NCBI RefSeq assembly: GCF_001315105.1
Contig: NZ_BAZR01000032.1
Span: forward strand, 1-64,000
Reading direction: 5' to 3'
From: Paenibacillus sp. JCM 10914
GTDB taxonomy: Bacteria > Bacillota > Bacilli > Paenibacillales > Paenibacillaceae
DNA length: 64,000 nt
Every line of letters begins with the position of its first letter. Position 1 is the stretch's first letter. Under the pieces are notes generated by a model, which searched no databases, was not told where the DNA came from, and was given only the letters and a program-made list of their open reading frames with translations. Below are positions 35,977 through 46,669 of this stretch, piece after piece. The position numbers were made by a program, and so were the translations under genes.

Positions 35977-38900
35977 TCATGACGACATCACCTTCAATCG
36001 CAGCGTTACGATCTCAAATGGCTTGAAGGACACGTCTACCTCGGAATCGCCGATCATGCGAGTGGTGATAATGGCTGCTCCATCAGATCAACGCTCCATA
36101 CTTCGACAACTGCAAATCCGATTCGCAGCCGCGCCGTTAATCGAGTGCCCGAGGTCTCATAAAGACGAAGAATGATATCACCGTTGTCTTCTGCCCGCTT
36201 CACCGATTCCACCATAATGAGCGAATCATCCAGTGTAAACCATGAGTGAGAGGCGGGTAACGAACGATCGATCTCTGCTTGGACCGTTGTTTCCATCAGG
36301 TTCACGATGCGCAGCGGCACGTTCAGTTCATGCCCTTGCTTGTACACCTCGGCTTCCACATGGTTTCCCGGATGTGGGAATAAGGAATACGTAAACCGGT
36401 GTTCTGCCAGATCCGCTTCGGGATCGGGATAGCCGCTGCTGCGAAGCAGATTCAAGTCGAGTACGTTATCATAGGCTCGATGCCCGTATTTGCAGTCATT
36501 CAGGAGCGCTACGCCATAATCGGGTTCGGACAAGTCGATCCATTGATGCGCGCAGATCTCATCCTTGGCGAAATCCCACATCGTGTTCCGGTGCGTCGGC
36601 CTGCTGATGCTCCCAAATTGTATCTCCCCAACCACTTGCTCTGTCCGGATATCCAGGGGAAAGGAGGTGCGCAGCATTTTGCCTCTTTCCCTCCAATCGA
36701 CCTTGGTAGCAAAATCAATGCGGCGACGCCCCTGCTTCAAACTGACCGTCTGAACCAGTTCGGATTCCCCGTAGCGATAATGGAAAATCAGTTGGTCAAT
36801 CTTGCCTTCGGTTTGCTGCTCCACATGCATTAACGCAAGTTCTTGACCGGATGCGGCGGCATAATCATGATTGAAATCCCACGCATCACCATCGTCATGG
36901 TACACCCGAAGATGGTTTGCTTGCCCTCCTGGGGAGATAATCTCTCGTTGAACCTCTTTATCCACAATCGATGCAATCGTTCCATTCGAAGCGAATCGTA
37001 CACGGACCATGTCGTTCTCAAGCGTCATTTCCTCCGTTTGCGGAAGTAACCGAACCATAGCTTTACCTTGAGACGTCGCTATGGCTGCATCGTTATCCGT
37101 CCCGGTTGGTGCGGTGGCGATGGTATGTCCCATGGCTGGTATACGCACTTGTTGCCAATACCCATTCACCTCAATCCACTCTATTCGTTCCCATGGAAGA
37201 GAATTGAACAGGGCGATCCCGGCCGTTGAAGGTTGAACCGCTGCGATCTGCTGGCTTAATGCTTCATACGTGCGCTTAATCAGCGTCTCCGTTTGCTCCA
37301 GTAGTGCTTCATAGCGCTCTAAAGATTCATCATAGACACGCTTGATCGAGGAACCCGGAAGAATATCGTGGAATTGGTACAACAGCACTTCTTTCCAGAT
37401 GGTCTCCAGCGTCTCTTGCGGGTAGTTACGACCAAGCGCAACATGGGCCAGCACCGATGCGAACTCCAGCTCTCTGAGCGCTTTTTCCAGCTTGCGATTG
37501 TATCGCTTGTTGCGGGCTTGACTGGTCAGCGTGCCTTGATGCTTCTCCAGGTACAGCTCGCCGCGCCAACTCTTAAAGTGCTCTGCCTCCTGTTCTAGCC
37601 GTTCGAAGAAGATGAAGGAAGGCACCTGCTCTACCTGCGCCAATCCGAGTAGATTCTTCTCGCGCGATAGTCGCTCCAGATGCTCCTCCCCCGGACCGCC
37701 GCCGCCATCACCGATCCCGAACAGCATGAGGGCATGTTGGGATACGTTCTTATCGAGATATTCGCGCTCGGCTTTGGCGATGGAGCGTGGTGCTGCCGGA
37801 CTGTTATACGTATCCTCCGGTGGCATGTGGGTCAACACTTTGGATCCATCTATCCCTTCCCAGAAGAAGGAATGATGCGGATAACGGTTATATTCGCTCC
37901 AAGAGAGCTTCTGCGTCATCATGTAGTCCACGCCGGATTTCTTCAATATTTGCGGCAGGCTTGCCGTGTATCCGAACACGTCCGGCATCCACAAGGACTT
38001 CATCTCCTGTCCGAATTCTTGCTGAAAAAATCGCTTGCCGTACAGGATCTGTCGTACCAGAGACTCACCTCCCGGTACATTCGTGTCCGATTCAACCACA
38101 TTGCGCCTTGAGGCTCCCAACGACCTTCGCGTACCTTCTCGCGAATCTGATCATACAGCTTCGGATAATGATGTTTGATCCAATCATAGAGCTGAGGCTG
38201 ACTCGCTCCGAAGATATAGTCAGGGTAGCGCTCCAGCATGCGGAGCGCTGTCGAGAAGGTACGGGCGCCCTTGCGAATCGTTTCGCGAATCGGCCATAAC
38301 CACGCCAGGTCGATATGCGCATGACCGACTGCGCTGAGCGTGAGCACGGCATCGCCGTTGCGAAGGGCCAACTGGTCATGCAATAAACTTCGTGCTCGCT
38401 CCACGCGCGTTGCCGAGAAATCCGATAATTCCATAGATGCAAGATACAACGCATGATACATTTTCTCTTTCCGCGCCGAACCGGCTGGCAGTTGCTCCGC
38501 CGCCTCCAGCAATACTTCCGCATCATAGTAGAGGCTTCTAATCTCTTCATGGCAGATCGCAATAGTCGCTTCTTTAATCGTGCCGCCGCGGTATTTCCCG
38601 AACAAGTCGTTATTTCCCGCATCCGCCCACACTTCAAGAGCGTTCCCGCTGCTTGGCAGTTGCTCAAGATCGATGACGCGTTTGCCGGGCAATCCAAGCG
38701 TAAAATCAAACTCCGAGTTTACCGTGGTCAATCCTTGATAAGGAGTTCCTTCCTGATCCACGATGCACAACTCGCCGTTCACATCAATCAGCAGGACAAG
38801 CTTCTCGTTGCCGCTGTTCTGCCACGCAGGGATCGTGCCGGTGAAACAGAACCAGGCACAGTCCCATAACTCCCCCCACCGGTCTCCTGCTGCAAGCTTG

Positions 38901-39052
38901 ACATGATTGCCTTGCATTCGTTCCTCGAATGGTACAGGCTCTGCGGTGACCCAGGCTGCGATGCCTAATTCAGCTACCGGCTCATATATCGCTTCCCGAA
39001 GCTTATCTAACCATGATCTTAATCGTTCTGGTCGTATCGGTTCGTATGGCAT
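35977..39052 (-). pseudogene. GH38 alpha-mannosidase, two frameshifts
   Basis: Joined frames give a protein of about 1025 residues, normal for bacterial GH38. The zinc-binding start of the catalytic domain is AVGHAHIDLAWLWPIRET, the nucleophile Asp is in WMPDVFGYTA, further metal His in the YQFHDILPGSS segment, and the C-terminal beta domains end FKPFEIVTLRL. No signal peptide is present, so it acts on imported oligosaccharides in the cytosol. Frame breaks lie near 38095 (one G lost from TGGGTTGAA, before VESDTNVPGGE) and near 36072 (one C lost in CAGCCCATT, near the C-terminus). ATG 39052 follows GAGAGGAG. Upstream of lplB in the operon. Confidence 0.85.
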
Positions 39053-39083
39053 GCTGCAATGCTCCTCTCTGAATTACCGTTGC

Positions 39084-41301
39084 TTACGAGCCCTCTCCCC
39101 AACTCACATGAACCTTGGCATGATTACCGTTGCCATGCTCATACTCAAGCAGTACCGTCTGAGTCGCGGAATCCCAATCCCATGCCATGGAAACCGGCTG
39201 TGATGAGTCTTGACATGCATAGTGCGCTGACAGTGGCTTCGTAGGGCAATACAATCTGGCACTTGCCCGAAGATTCGCCGGCCCCCTGGCCGAGAAATGA
39301 AATCCCGCTTCGGTTTGGATCAATTCCTCGATGCGAGAAGAAGCAGCAATGACGGCCACTTGGTGATCGGAAGGACGGCCGGCTGTTACATCGAAGTGTA
39401 GTCCTTGTCGTCCCGGTTCGAGGATGGCCTGTTCGAGCACGCGAAGCTTCGGATCAAACAGATCGACGAGCGGACCCGGTATAACCAGCGGCTTGCGGCT
39501 AACGGATTCTTCCAGCACGGAAGCAATGACGTAGGGACCTCGCTGTAATTTGTAATAATGCTTGGGTTTCCAATCCGCATCATTGCCTCGCAGGAACGAC
39601 ACCGTTCGTTTAACGGCTTGACGTAAGCGATCCGCTCCGGCTGCGGATAAAGCCAATTCCGCAGGATTGACTTCCAGCCACGTAAGCGCCCCTTGACCAA
39701 CCGCGTGCACCTGTTCCTTTACTGGCCTCACGCCTAGCTGCGTGAAGAGATGCTCGCGCGGAGATCGCAGCCCTCCCTCCGCTTCATTACGCAGTCGATC
39801 ATCATTCCACCAATGCCGAATGTTGTGGTAGGGATCACTGTCGTCGCCAACGTAGATGAGAGCCCCGCCATCTCGCACCCATTGCGCCAGTGCATTGTGG
39901 ATATCCGGATATTCCGGTTTCATGAACTCATAACTAAGGACAAGGACACGGTATGAAGACAAATAACTTGAATAGCGTCTCACGTTGTCGAGCTGTACCG
40001 GCCGGACGGGAATGCCATGCTTGATCAGCGGAAGTGCCAGTCCATAGAAGGGCGAGAAGTCCAGTAGCTCCGTATCCCCCGTTTCGAGAAAGCCTTCCGG
40101 GTCCGTCCCGTCGTACTTCCCGGCACCCGGGGCATTCGGATCGGATTTCATTCGCTGGAACATCGCCGAATCGGCAATAAGCAGACCTACTTGAAGCGGT
40201 TCTTCATCCGCTTGGTGGACATTTTGCTCCATATTGCCGAGCGTGTGCATGACTTGTAACAGGGTGGTAGCATATTCGGGCGGTATGCGTTCTTTACCCC
40301 GTCCGTCCTCGGCAGGATAGCTGCCTTTGAAGATGCGCCGCGGCCAAGGAGAAACTTCATAATGCGCGACCCCGGGATGAAGAAGGGAAGCGACCACCGT
40401 CTTCAAGTAGTTCTGCTGATAATCCGTCCACGTATGATTCGGGTTATCTTCGATCGGGTCATGCAGGAACCACATGCGCCTGTCGGTCCCTCTTACAAGC
40501 TCTTGCATGACGCCGTATTCGAGGTAAGCGGTTTCAAATGTTCGTTCTTTACGCACCCCTTCATACACATTGGGCGTACGCGAGGTTCCAGTCCAGATCT
40601 GTGCAATGTAACCGTCAATGGACGGAAGCTCGATCAATTGGGATTGCGGACTCACGATTCGCCATTGCGTGTAATTTACTAAACTATGCGTGGGTACGTA
40701 AAAGCGAAGCACGCGGTCATATCGTTTCAATGCGTAATCCTTCATCTCTGCACATAACCGATCCAGCACTCGCGTATATAAATACGCTTTCAATTTAGAG
40801 GCTCGATATTGAGCTTCCGGCGATGTATGTGGCGCAGTCCACGGCTCTTTATAATAGAGTTGCCACTCTCGTTTAAACGCCTCAGAATAACCTCCATTGA
40901 CCCAGAACTCGGGTTCCTCCACGATGAATCGCCTCCACCCCGGCATCAACCGCGATGCGAATTCGTTCCGCGATGTAACGTCCGAATGAAATCGTCGGCA
41001 CCATATATGGGATCACGGGCTGCTTGCCATGGAGGATCATATCGCCGTGACGATCGGTCTGAGCTTCGTCCCAGTGTTCTTCACCATCAAACGCGCCATC
41101 CAGATAATCGTTGTACTCTCCCCAAGCGACGCCAGTCATCAGATGTACAATATAACCTTTGTCTTTCCAGGCCTGAATGCGTTGCGGCATCGTCTCGTCA
41201 ATTCCGTAGACCATCACGAAGTCTGTCTGCAAGTCGTAATCCGGATGATAAGGAGCCGACTCCTGAAATCCGGTTCGCTCTTCATTTCGATTTCGAGACA
41301 T
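39084..41301 (-). pseudogene. Glycoside hydrolase-like protein of unassigned family, one frameshift
   Basis: Joined frames give about 738 residues. The N-terminal half looks like a TIM barrel (TDFVMVYGIDETMPQRIQAW, HLMTGVAWGEYNDYLDG, PYMVPTISFGRYIAERIRIA) with a likely catalytic Glu in VEEPEFW. The middle contains ALAQWVRDGGALIYVGDDSD, a GATase-like domain as found in GH42-type galactosidases, and the end is a beta domain. I cannot name a GH family. The frame shifts near 40923 (an apparent one-base insertion just before VEEPEFW). ATG 41301 follows GAGGAGGTT. It is the first gene of the operon. Confidence 0.65.
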
Positions 41302-41567
41302 GATCATAACCTCCTCATCCAAAGTGGAATGTGATACATCAATGTCTAATGATCCAGCATTTCCTAAAATATAATATACATTATCTATATATTCAATATA
41401 TTTTTTATAATTATCGCAAAAGAATAGCGGTGCTGAGAAGACAATCCCTGCACCGCCGTTGTCAGTATTAGGTTGATAGCCGCTTTTTTGAGCAATAATC
41501 GACTAGAGACAGCCGGCTTATTGGGTCACTAATTGCTGCTTCCTCCGGATACTTCGCCAACCAGCAA
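41302..41567. promoter_or_regulatory. Promoter region of first glycan operon
   Basis: The AT-rich stretch at about 41365-41412 contains TATATTCAATATA and AATATACATTATC, symmetric enough for a GntR-type operator. TTGAATATAT also occurs on the other strand near 42966, beyond the regulator gene. No exact shared operator could be fixed by eye. Confidence 0.35.
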
Positions 41568-41609
41568 GAAGAGCATCTCGCCAGATCTAGAATCTTGGAG
41601 ATGCTCTTC
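41568..41609 (-). terminator. Hairpin downstream of the regulator gene
   Basis: A perfect 12-bp stem GAAGAGCATCTC/GAGATGCTCTTC with an 18-base loop lies 21 bp after the regulator stop. It lacks a clear U tract, so termination or mRNA 3'-end protection is inferred. Confidence 0.6.
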
Positions 41610-41629
41610 CCTAATATCACGTTCATGTA

Positions 41630-42778
41630 TTATGTTGCCGGAACAATACCGGAAGTCTGTCGTACGACCAACTCGGGCTCGATCAACATTTTACTGTAGC
41701 CTTTGCCTGCCCCGTCATGCCCTAAAACTTCAAGAAGCTTATTCGCTGCTCGGAGTCCCATGTCCCTTTCGAACTGCTTAACATGAGTAAAGATGCTGAA
41801 TTCCTCTACAATGGAGGTCGGATCATCAAAGCTGACAATGGACACGTCTTCCGGCACTCGCAGCCCGGCTTGCTTAGCCATTTGATAGATCTGTACGCCG
41901 AGCCTGCCATTCAGTGAAATATAGGCAGTCACCATACGATTGCGGATATAGCGATAGAGCGGATGAGCTTCAGCGTCTTTCAATACGCTAAGTGGATTGA
42001 AGTCCGTAATCATATGAGCGGGATTGATGAGTGCCCCTTTGTCTTTTAACGCTTCAACGTATCCTTCAATCCGCTCTTGTACCGTAACGGTTTGCAGCGG
42101 AGAGTCCGAACAGATCGCTATATCGCGATGACCGAGTTCCCACAAGTGTTCAACGGCAAGTCGCGCTCCTTTACGGCCGTCTGCCGCAATAAAGTGAGTC
42201 TCAATTCCGGGCAAGTAGCGATCGATCAGGACGAACGGAAAATCCGACATTTTCATGCCGAGTATCTCCTCATTGTAGTTCTCTTCATCAACCGGAAAGA
42301 TCAATAGCCCGTCTGCTCCAAGTGCCTTCAGCTCCTTGATCGCCTCCTTCTCCTTCTCGAGTTGGCCGCTGGTCAACATAATCATGCAGCGATAGCCTTC
42401 ACTGCTAAGCGCCTCCTCGATCCCCTCCACGAGCCGGATCGCAAAGTAATCGTGAATCGTTGGCATAATCACACCGATCAGTCCCCTGGTCAGGACGCTT
42501 TCCCTTCTCTTGGATGGGGCTTCGGCATGCAGACGATTCTGGCTGAGGTCCCCTTCTTCTGCTACAAAACTGCCTTTCCCTGGTACTCGGGCTATCAATT
42601 TCTCATTCGCCAGGCCCGTTAAAGCATTGGCCACCGTAATTTTGCTCACGTGGAACTGATCCATCAGCTCCTTCTCTGTCGGTATACGATCCCCAGGCTT
42701 TAATTTCTCTGATGCTATGCCATGTCGGATATAATCTTGAATCTGCTGATACAACGGAATACGTTCGTTAGTGTTCAT
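41630..42778 (-). CDS. GntR/LacI hybrid transcriptional regulator (AraR-like)
   Basis: About 382 residues: an N-terminal GntR winged helix (RIPLYQQIQDYIRHGIASEK, PTEKELMDQFHVSKITVANA, GKGSFV) and a C-terminal periplasmic-binding-protein-like sugar sensor (GVIMPTIHDYFAIRLVEGIE, FPFVLIDRYLPGIE, VSFDDPTS). This architecture is that of AraR, a sugar-released repressor. ATG 42778 is preferred to GTG 42787 (GGTGATG upstream). It lies between the leftward glycan operon and the divergent GxGYxYP gene and probably controls both. It is clearly related to the regulator at the right window edge. Confidence 0.9.
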   Translation of the reverse strand: MNTNERIPLYQQIQDYIRHGIASEKLKPGDRIPTEKELMDQFHVSKITVANALTGLANEKLIARVPGKGSFVAEEGDLSQNRLHAEAPSKRRESVLTRGLIGVIMPTIHDYFAIRLVEGIEEALSSEGYRCMIMLTSGQLEKEKEAIKELKALGADGLLIFPVDEENYNEEILGMKMSDFPFVLIDRYLPGIETHFIAADGRKGARLAVEHLWELGHRDIAICSDSPLQTVTVQERIEGYVEALKDKGALINPAHMITDFNPLSVLKDAEAHPLYRYIRNRMVTAYISLNGRLGVQIYQMAKQAGLRVPEDVSIVSFDDPTSIVEEFSIFTHVKQFERDMGLRAANKLLEVLGHDGAGKGYSKMLIEPELVVRQTSGIVPAT

Positions 42779-43095
42779 TCTAATCACATCACCAATTCAT
42801 TCTTAATATTTGTAATATATAATATATCCTCACACAGACAAGCGCAATAAACAAGGCGTTTGCGATTTAGTTCATTTATACGACTGGCTAAAAAAAGCCA
42901 ACTCTGCCGTGACATTATTCAATGAATGATCAGAAGTTTTGTCGAATGCCTTGTAATATTATACTTGAATATATTTAATATGTCTTGGGTGGTGATGTGT
43001 CTATTGCAAAAAAACGTACGAACCAATAAAGGAGGGATTGGTGATGATAGGACACACTCACTGCAAATTCGCCTAATAACAAGGAGTGATTCCGC
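42779..43095. promoter_or_regulatory. Divergent promoter region (regulator / GxGYxYP gene)
   Basis: AT-rich segments AATATTTGTAATATATAATATATC (about 42806-42829, shown in two parts: AATATTTGTAAT, ATATAATATATC) and ACTTGAATATATTTAATATG (about 42963) are candidate operator or -10 sites. AACAAGGAG near 43078 is the ribosome binding site of the rightward gene. No other gene is seen. Confidence 0.35.
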
Positions 43096-45138
43096 ATGAA
43101 TCGTAAATTTTCGATGATATGCTTGGCATGGATTTGTGCTTTTGCTTTTTGTACGGTGCCAGTTTCGGCTAAAGAAGCGGGACATTCGCAAAACAACCCG
43201 CACCGTGAATTGCCCAGTTTCAAGAAACCCAAGCATTTAGACGTAGCGGACATTTATGATGCACATGGTGATGTCAAACTGTTATTCGGCTCGCTGCAAG
43301 GGATCGTGAATCGACACCAGCCTCGCATCTATTTACTCGAATCCGAGGAAGAAGGCAAAACAACATGGCTCCATGACCTGAAAGTACCCTATACCCTGCA
43401 CCAAGATTATTGGGACATCCTCAGAACCTATCGTAAAGATGTAAAGGGCATGATCGTATATGATCCAAATCTACCTGACAGCATTAACGTGGCAACAACG
43501 CTAGCAGGACTGAAAAATGCGGTTGTGGTAAGCCCGGAGCTCTCTGTACGATTATCGGCTCCACCATTTAAACTTAAGATTATCGATGATTTGCGAGGGA
43601 AATTCGATAGTGGGCTTGAGGCTTATACTTGGCAATATGAGAACTTGTGGAAGCGATCCAACCACCAGATGTTAGTCGGACTCGCACCAGATACGGCGAT
43701 TCGTATTCCACCAGGACTCCCTGAGTCGTTCGTAAACATCGCAGAGGAGAAAGAGCAAATCCGCGATGCCAGCAATCGGGAAATTTATCACTTGGATCTT
43801 ACGGCATTACTAGGGAAATCATCCGTTTATTTGCGGTTTGACGACGCATTTACACAAGACGGCTGGGGGCCGGCGGTGCATCAAGTGATCGTGAAGGCAG
43901 ATGGTAAGCCGATCGCGAGTTTCATTGCAGGGAGCCAGGAAGAAGAAGCCCATCTATACGATAGACAAAACTCCAAATTCGCAGAAGGGCAAGGCGGCCA
44001 TCGGTTTGCCGACAACGGGAACTACTTTGTTTATGAATTCGCGCCTCCGGCAGGAACGAAGCAACTGACAGCCGAGGTGGATATGTGGAATCAGTACAAA
44101 GTTTCCGCAGGTAATATCAAGCCGCTCTCCGCCGAACAACGTGAACCTTATGCTTATCTACGAGATTATGCCGTAGCTAATAAAGCGATGGTATTCTGGC
44201 TTGATTCCAACGTGCCTGAGGAGCTCGCCTTATTTGAGAAAATCATGTCTGATGTCGGACCGGGTACGCCATACCTCGGCTGGTTCAGCAATGACGTTGA
44301 AGGCGAATTCAGTTCCGTTGAAATCGCCTCCCGCTACGGAGTATACGTGCTTGCAGCCGATTGGTTCAGCAATTTGACGGTGTTCTCGGGTACGCAGCCA
44401 GACTATAAACCTGCCACAAAAGCGCCGCGCCCTGCACTCGAGAATAAAATCTACGTGACGTACACCTTCACCGAAGGGGATAATTTTCAATACAATCAGC
44501 ATCGAATGCGCGTCATGTGGGATGATCCTGCTCGTGGTAAAGTACCGATCAACTGGACTTCCAGTCCACTGCTGCATGAAGGGGCGCCGGCTATTCTGAA
44601 TTATTATCTGAATACGGCTACTCCGAATGATCTGCTCATAGCCGGTCCGTCCGGAGCCGGTTATTTCTATCCCAACGCATGGCCAGATGCTTCATTCCGT
44701 GAATTTCTGAAGAAGACAAATACTTATCTTAAGAAGACCGGAATGACTATTCCTTATGTATTAAACCGGGTGGATAGCGAGAATGTTCCACTATCCTCAG
44801 CCAAAGTAACGGCCTACCAACAGCAATACCATGTTCCAGGACTATTCATAAGCTATGAAGATAATTACGGTGTCGAGATCGTCAATGGCACGCTGCCCGT
44901 CTCGACCATTCGCGGTATCAGTACAGTGCAAGACGGACTTCAGGTGCTGAACGAGGCGAAAGCGAAATGGGACGGCAAGTCCCCTCTATTCGTCTCACTC
45001 GGCCTGCTGGCGTGGAGTATGACGCCAAGTGACGTGTTAAAACTGACTGAATCGCTTGACGGTGAGTTTGAAGTGGTTCGCGCAGACGATTATTTCTCCC
45101 TAATACGTGAGAGTTATGGTTTGCCAGCAAGCAAATAA
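43096..45138 (+). CDS. Secreted GxGYxYP-domain protein (putative glycoside hydrolase)
   Basis: 680 residues with a clear signal peptide (MNRKFSMICLAWICAFAFCT, cleavage after VSA near 25). An N-terminal GxGYxYP_N domain (LLFGSLQGIVNRHQPRIYLL) is followed by a beta-sandwich insertion at about 220-330 (YLRFDDAFTQDGWGP, FVYEFAPPAGTKQLT). The defining motif GAGYFYP lies at 520-526 inside AGPSGAGYFYPNAWPD. This family is listed as putative glycoside hydrolases and found in polysaccharide loci; no activity is established. It is divergent from the regulator, so it may start extracellular breakdown of the glycan imported by the Lpl transporter. ATG 43096 follows AACAAGGAG. A terminator follows. Confidence 0.88.
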   Translation: MNRKFSMICLAWICAFAFCTVPVSAKEAGHSQNNPHRELPSFKKPKHLDVADIYDAHGDVKLLFGSLQGIVNRHQPRIYLLESEEEGKTTWLHDLKVPYTLHQDYWDILRTYRKDVKGMIVYDPNLPDSINVATTLAGLKNAVVVSPELSVRLSAPPFKLKIIDDLRGKFDSGLEAYTWQYENLWKRSNHQMLVGLAPDTAIRIPPGLPESFVNIAEEKEQIRDASNREIYHLDLTALLGKSSVYLRFDDAFTQDGWGPAVHQVIVKADGKPIASFIAGSQEEEAHLYDRQNSKFAEGQGGHRFADNGNYFVYEFAPPAGTKQLTAEVDMWNQYKVSAGNIKPLSAEQREPYAYLRDYAVANKAMVFWLDSNVPEELALFEKIMSDVGPGTPYLGWFSNDVEGEFSSVEIASRYGVYVLAADWFSNLTVFSGTQPDYKPATKAPRPALENKIYVTYTFTEGDNFQYNQHRMRVMWDDPARGKVPINWTSSPLLHEGAPAILNYYLNTATPNDLLIAGPSGAGYFYPNAWPDASFREFLKKTNTYLKKTGMTIPYVLNRVDSENVPLSSAKVTAYQQQYHVPGLFISYEDNYGVEIVNGTLPVSTIRGISTVQDGLQVLNEAKAKWDGKSPLFVSLGLLAWSMTPSDVLKLTESLDGEFEVVRADDYFSLIRESYGLPASK

Positions 45139-45156
45139 CAGCAAGTTATAAAGAAG

Positions 45157-45195
45157 GAGCGGTGTATTCCGACATTCGGTAACGCCGCTTTTTTC
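45157..45195 (+). terminator. Rho-independent terminator
   Basis: A hairpin with GAGCGGTGTATTCCGA pairing to TTCGGTAACGCCGCTTTTTT and a T6 tail lies 20 bp after the GxGYxYP gene. Confidence 0.8.
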
Positions 45196-45577
45196 TGTCA
45201 CTTCACTTGTGCGCACTTTATAATTAACTACATTAATTGTATATTTAATCTGATTAACTACCCCCTCTGCTATAGCTGTAAATCCCCGTTCCGATGCCAT
45301 ACCTATCGGTTGATCCAATATCCTTGATATTTTATTTAATGCCATTAATAATATTCTCTCATTATCGCATCCCTAGTACCTAGATACCGGCGAGATTTCC
45401 GCGAAAAGCGGACCGGTTCCTTAATTTCAATCCCCTCATTATTTCTTGGGTAATCGCAAAAAGCACATGCATTCGACAACGATAACGATTCGTTACTGAC
45501 GTATGCATACATAAATTTTGCTTATCAGCAAATACTTAATGAATTAGAATCTATTCCCTCAGATGGAGATTACTTAT
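45196..45577. promoter_or_regulatory. Upstream region of the ger operon
   Basis: TGCATA at 45504-45509 and a CAAATACTTA box about 19 bp downstream resemble a forespore sigma-G promoter, which normally drives ger operons. Spacing is longer than usual, so this is tentative. GGAGAT at 45567 serves the first start. Nothing else is seen here. Confidence 0.35.
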
Positions 45578-46669
45578 ATGCACAGCAAAAAATTATCGAT
45601 CATTGACGTGTACTTCATCGTATTGCTGGTGTTGGGCATAACCAATCATGTGGTTCTCATTCCGCTAATGCTGCAAGCCGCTGACCGCGATTCCTGGATG
45701 GGCATCATTCTCACGATGGTTCTGAATATCGGTTGGGTGTACATTTTATATGTCATTATGAAGCGTACCAAGCAGCAATCGATATTTCTATGGTTCAAAG
45801 ACCAATACGGGGCCTTTATTGGCTGGTTATTTATCGCCATATCCACATTTTATTTCTTTGCGATGGCATTGATGATGTTAAGAGAAACGACGACCTGGAT
45901 CAATGTCACCTATTTGCCGCAAACACCTAGAACCGTCGTATCACTCTGTATTATTTCATTCTGCGTTTTTCTCGCTTATCATGGCATACGGACCATTGCG
46001 ATCATCTCCGGCATTCTGCTTCCAACAGTCTGGATTCTTGGTCACTTTGTCGCGATTTCCAATCTGGAGTATAAGGATTATTCCCTGTTGACTCCATTGT
46101 TCGTGGATGGTTACATGCCGATGATACGAAGTATGGTCATTGCCGCCGGTGGATTTATGGAACTTCTGATCCTGGTATTTATCCACCATCATGCCAAGCG
46201 CAAAATCAGTTATGCAACCATTGTAATCCTTGCCCTCTTGTTAGGTGGACTCACACTAGGACCGCTGATGGGTGCCATTGCGAATTTCGGGCCGATTCCA
46301 GCCAAGCAAGCCCGCTATCCAGCGTATGATCAGTGGATGCTTGTGACCATCACCAAGTATATTACACATCTGGATTTCCTCGCACTCTATCAATGGATAT
46401 CCGGCGCAACCATTCGCATCTCCCTCTTCTTGTTTATTGTCATGGAGGGATTGAATATCAAAAAGCGATCCACCCGGTTCATCGTATTGCTTATCCTTGG
46501 CTTGGCGTTGTCGACCATTTCGCTCATTCCCAAAATCGATGCTCACATTGAGCTATACCTGATGGGTCGCTATTCGTTCATCTATTTGATCTTTATTGCT
46601 TCATTTACGTTGATGATCTTGCTCTTCACTATGTTTAAGCGAAAATCGAAAGGAGGCCCGCCGTCATGA
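45578..46669 (+). CDS. Spore germinant receptor subunit B (GerAB/EndA-type permease)
   Basis: About 363 residues with ten hydrophobic segments, the APC-superfamily B subunit that binds the germinant in the spore inner membrane. The start LSIIDVYFIVLLVLGITNHV and the YPAYDQWMLVTITKYITHLDF region are typical. ATG 45578 with GGAGAT nine bases before is preferred over 45563. It overlaps the next gene by 4 bp (ATGA), so translation is coupled. Here the B gene precedes A, the reverse of the classical gerA order. Confidence 0.92.
   Translation: MHSKKLSIIDVYFIVLLVLGITNHVVLIPLMLQAADRDSWMGIILTMVLNIGWVYILYVIMKRTKQQSIFLWFKDQYGAFIGWLFIAISTFYFFAMALMMLRETTTWINVTYLPQTPRTVVSLCIISFCVFLAYHGIRTIAIISGILLPTVWILGHFVAISNLEYKDYSLLTPLFVDGYMPMIRSMVIAAGGFMELLILVFIHHHAKRKISYATIVILALLLGGLTLGPLMGAIANFGPIPAKQARYPAYDQWMLVTITKYITHLDFLALYQWISGATIRISLFLFIVMEGLNIKKRSTRFIVLLILGLALSTISLIPKIDAHIELYLMGRYSFIYLIFIASFTLMILLFTMFKRKSKGGPPS

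Noticed and set aside
37680-38299. Overlapping + strand open frames of 143-170 codons
   Set aside because: They are shadows of the GH38 gene on the opposite strand; no ribosome binding site or known motif.
40809-41303. 164-codon + strand open frame
   Set aside because: It lies antisense to the unassigned hydrolase gene, which has clear protein-level logic.
45196-45560. Possible riboswitch or structured leader upstream of the ger operon
   Set aside because: No conserved riboswitch core could be recognised by eye; only a tentative sigma-G promoter is seen.
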